A DNA stretch of 64,000 nt. It comes from Frateuria hangzhouensis. Lineage in GTDB: Bacteria > Pseudomonadota > Gammaproteobacteria > Xanthomonadales > Rhodanobacteraceae. The DNA is taken from contig NZ_JAPMIU010000003.1 of NCBI RefSeq assembly GCF_026410505.1, positions 1-64,000 of the forward strand, read 5' to 3'. Each line of letters starts with the position of its first letter. The first letter of the stretch is position 1. Of the stretch, positions 60,423 to 64,000 are shown piece after piece. The notes under the pieces were generated by a model, which was not told the origin of the DNA, ran no database searches, and saw nothing but the letters and a program-made list of their open reading frames with translations. The translations under genes and the position numbers were made by a program.

Positions 60423-61331
60423 TCAATCCTGCTTGCGGATACGCAGGTCGCCGCTGAAGGTTTCCACGTGGATGCGCCCGCTGCTGCCACCGACCTCGGC
60501 GCTGAGTTCGCTGCCGGGGCCGTGCTCGTGCTCGCTGGCCTTGCCAAAGTCGCTGCGCAGGTCGCCGCTGAAGCTGCTGGCATGGATCGCGGCGGAAAGG
60601 TTCGCCGGCACCTGGATCTGCACGTCGCCGCTCATGCTGTCGATGTCGATGCTGCCGTGGTCGGCTACGCCACCGCCCAGCTGCACGTCGCCGGATACCG
60701 TGCTCAGATTGAACTTCTGCCACGGCCCGCCTCTGGCCTGGATGCGGCCGGAGACGGTCTGCAGGTCGGCCTTGGCACCCAGCGCCGGCGCGAGGATGTC
60801 GCCGCTGACGGTCTGCAGGTCGGCGCGCTCGGCGTGGCCGGACTGCTGCACCGTGCCGCTGACGCTTTCGACCGAGAGATCCGGCGTGCGGGCGTCGATG
60901 CGCACGCGGCCGCTGACCGAGTTGACCGAGATGTCACCGCCGTCCATGCCGTCGATGGCCAGCGGTGCGCTGACCACCTCCACCTCCAGCGAGGCGCCCT
61001 TGGGCACGTGCAGGTCGAGAGTGGTCGCGCCCATCGAGTTGTCGCCGTTCCAGTCGAACCAGCCGCCGGAGTCGTTGCCCTTGGGCTTGACCCTGATCTC
61101 CAGGTCGCCGTTGTCGCCTTCGATGGCCAACGGCGCCGCGCCCTGGCCGAGGGTGCCGGTGACCTGCACCTCGTTGCGGTCCCACGCGGTGATGGTGACC
61201 TGGCCCTTGACGTTGCTGACGCTGATGCGTGCATCGGCGGTGGCCGGATGGCGCAGGTTGATCGGCGTATCGGCCAGCGCGGGGCCGATGCACAAAATGA
61301 GCAACAGGGGAAGGTAGCGTACGGTCTTCAT
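60423..61331 (-). CDS. DUF4097-family beta-repeat exported protein
   Basis: The 302-aa precursor has a signal peptide (about 1-20, LLLILCIGPALA). The rest is a repeated beta-strand helix of the DUF4097/DUF4098 type, with repeats such as VSGRVRIDA, VSGTVQQSG, VSGDILAP and VSGDVQLGG. The family function is unknown, and members often sit beside ECF sigma/anti-sigma genes, as here. It likely is a periplasmic or surface protein whose gene is controlled by the adjacent sigma factor. Confidence 0.85.
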   Translation of the reverse strand: MKTVRYLPLLLILCIGPALADTPINLRHPATADARISVSNVKGQVTITAWDRNEVQVTGTLGQGAAPLAIEGDNGDLEIRVKPKGNDSGGWFDWNGDNSMGATTLDLHVPKGASLEVEVVSAPLAIDGMDGGDISVNSVSGRVRIDARTPDLSVESVSGTVQQSGHAERADLQTVSGDILAPALGAKADLQTVSGRIQARGGPWQKFNLSTVSGDVQLGGGVADHGSIDIDSMSGDVQIQVPANLSAAIHASSFSGDLRSDFGKASEHEHGPGSELSAEVGGSSGRIHVETFSGDLRIRKQD

Positions 61332-61350
61332 GGGTGACTCCTGGAGGTTC

Positions 61351-61773
61351 TCAGCCGGCCTGCTGGTCGAGCTGGCGCAGCCGTGATTGCTGTTGGCGGG
61401 TGCGCGAGAGCAGTCGCTGCAACGCCGGCGAATGGGGGGCCTGTTCCAGCGCCTGTTTCAGTTCCAGATGGGCCGCATCCAGTTCGATGGCCGCACCAGC
61501 CAAGCGCGGATCGTCCGGCTTCCATGGCGTGTACGTGGCGGCCGTGGCAGTGGTTTGCCGATGCTCCAGCAGTTGACCCTGGCGCAGGCTCAGCGATACC
61601 GCGAGCAGGCTCAGTCCGGCGAAGCTGGCAGCCAGCAGCCAGCCCGGGCGTGAACTGCCGCGTGCGGTCGGCGCCGCTTCCATCGCAGCGTCGATGCGCG
61701 CCCACAGGTCGCGGGGCGGCGAAACCGGCGCGTGCAGTTCGCGCAGCTGGCGGCGCCATTCGAATTCGTTCAT
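61351..61773 (-). CDS. Probable anti-sigma factor with one TM helix
   Basis: The 140-aa protein has a short cytoplasmic start (MNEFEWRRQLRELHAPVSPP-DLW, a typical anti-sigma contact), one helix (about 45-63, LLAASFAGLSLLAVSLSL) and a helical periplasmic tail rich in Gln/Leu/Arg. Zinc-binding ZAS residues are not obvious. The start overlaps the sigma-factor stop by 4 bp. Confidence 0.75.
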   Translation of the reverse strand: MNEFEWRRQLRELHAPVSPPRDLWARIDAAMEAAPTARGSSRPGWLLAASFAGLSLLAVSLSLRQGQLLEHRQTTATAATYTPWKPDDPRLAGAAIELDAAHLELKQALEQAPHSPALQRLLSRTRQQQSRLRQLDQQAG

Positions 61774-62321
61774 GACGGTTCTCCGGGTTCGAGCTTCCGG
61801 CGGAGCAGCGCGCGGGCACGGTGCAGTTGCGCCTTGGAGGTGCCGACAGCCATGTCCAGCTCGCCGGCGATCTCTTCGTGGCGCCAGCCTTCCACGTCGT
61901 GCAGTACCAGCACCGCGCGTGCGCGGGGCGGCAGTTTGGCGATGGCGCGTTCCAGTTCCTCGCGCTCGGCCGCGCAGAACGGCACTTCGCCGGGGTCGGG
62001 CAACCGGTCGTCCTCGACGAAGCCGACCGGCTGCGCGCTGCGCGAGCGGATGTCCATCAGCGCCACGTTGACAGCCAGCCGGTACAGCCAGGTGCCGAAG
62101 GCGCTCTCGTGGCGGAAGTCGGCCAACTTCTGCCAGGCGCGCACGAAGGCGTCCTGGGTCAGATCCTCGGCGCGCGCGTGGTCGTAGCCGGCCAGCCGGT
62201 ATACCGCGCCATAGATGCGGTCGACGTGCTGCCGATACAGCCGCTGGAACGCCTGGCGGTCACCCCTGGCGGCGGCGCGCGCATCATCGGCGTCGGACCA
62301 CGCTACGGGCGGGGCGGGCAT
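61770..62321 (-). CDS. ECF-type RNA polymerase sigma factor
   Basis: The 183-aa protein has region 2 (DRQAFQRLYRQHVDRIYGAVYRLAGYDHARAEDLTQDAFVRAW, with DLTQDAF contacting core) and region 4 (LPPRARAVLVLHDVEGWRHEEIAGELDMAVGTSKAQLHRAR), typical of group IV sigma factors. GGAAG lies close before the ATG at 62321, which starts MPAPPVAW. An ATG at 62354 (MDAACLATG) is the alternative. It heads a three-gene operon with the anti-sigma-like and DUF4097 genes. Confidence 0.88.
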   Translation of the reverse strand: MPAPPVAWSDADDARAAARGDRQAFQRLYRQHVDRIYGAVYRLAGYDHARAEDLTQDAFVRAWQKLADFRHESAFGTWLYRLAVNVALMDIRSRSAQPVGFVEDDRLPDPGEVPFCAAEREELERAIAKLPPRARAVLVLHDVEGWRHEEIAGELDMAVGTSKAQLHRARALLRRKLEPGEPS

Positions 62322-62479
62322 CGGGCTTCCGGTGGCGAGGCAGGCGGCATCCATCTTGCCAGCTTGGATGCGCGAAGTTGCCGGAGCGTTTAAGCGGCTT
62401 CGGTGAGCTGCGTGTCCGGTGGGTGCTTCGTCGGCACGGGATATCCGGCGCAGGACCCTTCGACTTCGGCGCCGAGCGC

Positions 62480-62510
62480 CCACGCTCAGGGCGAGCGTGG
62501 CCTTTTTTTT
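62480..62510 (+). terminator. Plus-strand terminator between sigma gene and pckG
   Basis: CCACGCTC/GAGCGTGG with an AGGGC loop is followed by CCTTTTTTTT. It points along the plus strand, where no gene ends upstream, as both neighbours run minus. It may stop antisense transcription or an unrecognised RNA. Confidence 0.6.
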
Positions 62511-62622
62511 GGAGCCTCTCCCGTCCCTCCGGATAGGGCGCCGACAGACGGGTAAAGGTTCGTACGCAGCCGATGTGCAGGTCGCCCGACCCTCCCCCAA
62601 ACGGAGGAGGGGCTGAGTGCGC

Positions 62623-64000
62623 TCAGGCCGTGGCAGCGCGGGGTGCGGTATCGGCGGACAGGCCGCTGGCTACGCGCTGCTGCTCCTGACGCAAGCGCTC
62701 GGGCAGGCGCGGGGTGAAGCTCTCCAGGTATTCGCCGATGGCGTCCAGCTCGGCTTGCCAGCCGGCGGTGTCGATGTCGAGCAGCTCGCTGGCGGCTTCG
62801 CGCGGCAGGTCCAGGCCGTCGAGCTTGAGCTCGCCTTCGGCCGGCACGATGCCCACCGGCGTTTCCACGCCACGGGCCTTGCCCTCGACGCGGTTGATCA
62901 TCCACTCCAGCACGCGCAGGTTTTCGCCGAAGCCGGGCCACAGGAACTTGCCGTCCTTGCCCTTGCGGAACCAGTTGACGTGGAAGATCTTCGGCAGCTT
63001 GGCGCCGGGCTGGTCGAACGACAGCCAGTGCTTGAAGTAGTCGCCGTAGTGGTAACCGGCGAACGGCTTCATCGCCATCGAGTCGCGGCGCAACACGCCG
63101 ACCGCGCCGGTGGCGGCGGCGGTGGTTTCCGAGCCCATCGCGGCGCCCATCAGCACGCCGTGCGCCCAGTCGCGCGCCTCCATCACCAGCGGCAGCAGCG
63201 AAGGCCGGCGGCCGCCGAAGACGATCGCGCTGATCGGCACGCCCTGGGCGTCCTCGGCTTTCTCCGACCAGGTCGGACACTGCCTCGCACTGACCGTGAA
63301 GCGCGAGTTCGGGTGCGCGGCCGGGCCATTGGCGGCGTCATACGGACGGCCTTGCCAGTCGGTGACCGGCGTGCCGGGCAGGCCTTCCCACCAGGGCTGG
63401 TTGTCCGCGGTGACCGCCACATTGGTGAAGATGGTGTCGTGCGAGATGCTCTTGAGCGCGTTCGGATTGGTGGCGTTGCTGGTGCCCGGCGCCACACCGA
63501 AGAAGCCCGCTTCCGGGTTGATCGCGTACAGGCGGCCATCCGCGCCCGGGCGCATCCAGCAGATGTCGTCGCCCACCGTCCACACCTTCCAGCCGTCCTT
63601 GCGGTAGCCCTCCGGCGGAATCAGCATGGCCAGGTTGGTCTTGCCGCAGGCGGAGGGGAAGGCGGCGGCGATGTAGTGCGTTTCGCCCTTGGGATTTTCG
63701 AGGCCGACGATCAGCATGTGCTCGGCCAGCCAGCCTTCGTCGCGCGCCTGGTTGCAGGCGATCCGCAGCGCGTGGCACTTCTTGCCCAGCAGCGCATTGC
63801 CGCCGTAGCCGGAGCCGTAGGACTTGATCGTGCGCTCTTCGGGGAAATGCATGATGAAGCGGCGCTCGGGATCGAGCTCGCCGGTCGAATGCAGGCCCTT
63901 GACGAACGTGCCTTCGCGCTCGATGCGCTCCTGCGCCGGCTTGCCCATGCGCGTCATGATGCGCATGTTGGCGACCACGTAGGGGCTGTCGGTGATCTCC
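62623..64000 (-). CDS. pckG: Phosphoenolpyruvate carboxykinase (GTP), 5' end outside window
   Basis: PckG makes phosphoenolpyruvate from oxaloacetate and GTP in gluconeogenesis. The visible 458 residues include FPSACGKTNLAML (P-loop/kinase motif with the hyper-reactive Cys), WTVGDDICWMRPG, and GFFGVAPGTSNATNPNAL. Mid-region RRPSLLPLVMEA and FGENLRVLEWM fit the GTP-type family. The first about 150 residues lie beyond the right edge. The stop at 62623 is followed by an intergenic region of about 300 bp. Confidence 0.96.
   Translation of the reverse strand, partial: EITDSPYVVANMRIMTRMGKPAQERIEREGTFVKGLHSTGELDPERRFIMHFPEERTIKSYGSGYGGNALLGKKCHALRIACNQARDEGWLAEHMLIVGLENPKGETHYIAAAFPSACGKTNLAMLIPPEGYRKDGWKVWTVGDDICWMRPGADGRLYAINPEAGFFGVAPGTSNATNPNALKSISHDTIFTNVAVTADNQPWWEGLPGTPVTDWQGRPYDAANGPAAHPNSRFTVSARQCPTWSEKAEDAQGVPISAIVFGGRRPSLLPLVMEARDWAHGVLMGAAMGSETTAAATGAVGVLRRDSMAMKPFAGYHYGDYFKHWLSFDQPGAKLPKIFHVNWFRKGKDGKFLWPGFGENLRVLEWMINRVEGKARGVETPVGIVPAEGELKLDGLDLPREAASELLDIDTAGWQAELDAIGEYLESFTPRLPERLRQEQQRVASGLSADTAPRAATA

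Noticed and set aside
1-64000. CRISPR arrays, rRNA, tRNA, IS elements
   Set aside because: No regularly spaced direct repeats, no cloverleaf or rRNA-like stretch, and no transposase gene were recognised.

Overview
The window is GC-rich bacterial chromosome, most likely from the order Xanthomonadales and probably Rhodanobacteraceae (Dyella, Luteibacter, Rhodanobacter, Frateuria type). The main reason is the locus layout: an O-antigen/LPS cluster lies between metB and etfA, as described for Xanthomonas, with rmlBACD (rfbBACD) alongside. A MetJ-type repressor, gcvT/gcvH, GTP-dependent PEP carboxykinase and REP palindromes starting GTAGGAGCC fit the same assignment. The genus is an inference. No rRNA, tRNA or CRISPR array was seen.

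Layout. 1-2.8 kb is accessory DNA: a decayed integron gene cassette (two attC-like sites around a 155-aa ORF), a 39-aa ORF with a strong ribosome site and terminator, the first 35 residues of a TIR protein, an H-NS family xenogeneic silencer, a small Cys-rich protein and an orphan ParS/MbcA-like antitoxin candidate. 2.8-11.7 kb is rich in DNA and RNA maintenance genes: mrfAB helicase/exonuclease, an SRAP (HMCES/YedK) DNA-protein crosslink protein, a second copy of the Cys-rich protein, a 2H phosphoesterase, an S1/P1 nuclease and umuDC with a large palindrome just before umuD. 11.8-15.1 kb is a metal-efflux group: a His-tailed DMT transporter, a DUF1289 protein, and dmeR/dmeF-mntP with a G/C-tract operator between dmeR and dmeF.

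15.3-20.1 kb (minus strand) is the most interesting block: a compact five-gene operon of TIR-TM-TPR protein, 124-aa protein, 53-aa peptide, SLOG-SLATT membrane protein and 61-aa basic peptide, closed by a terminator. A TIR enzyme paired with a SLOG nucleotide sensor fused to membrane helices resembles Thoeris-type signalling but in a different arrangement, so this is the best candidate for an undescribed defence or stress system.

20.2-43.7 kb is surface polysaccharide synthesis: rfbBACD, metB, the wzm/wzt ABC exporter, a 1281-aa sulfotransferase-GT2-GT2 fusion, a gtrB-like/GT-C pair, a methyltransferase, a UPF0104 membrane protein, etfBA, then a WbsX-RgpF fusion and a GT2-GT4 fusion that sit between etfB and etfD. 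43.8-49.8 kb holds an amidase, alkB, gcvT, gcvH, a MetJ protein fused to a histone-H1-like tail with tandem met boxes upstream, and a TonB-like protein. 50-64 kb is mostly core genome: serine hydrolase, NTT-like transporter, CBS protein, gtrB-like glycosyltransferase, mtgA, hslO, a GAF-GAF-GGDEF-EAL protein, an outer-membrane-like protein, an ECF sigma/anti-sigma/DUF4097 operon and pckG, which runs off the right edge.
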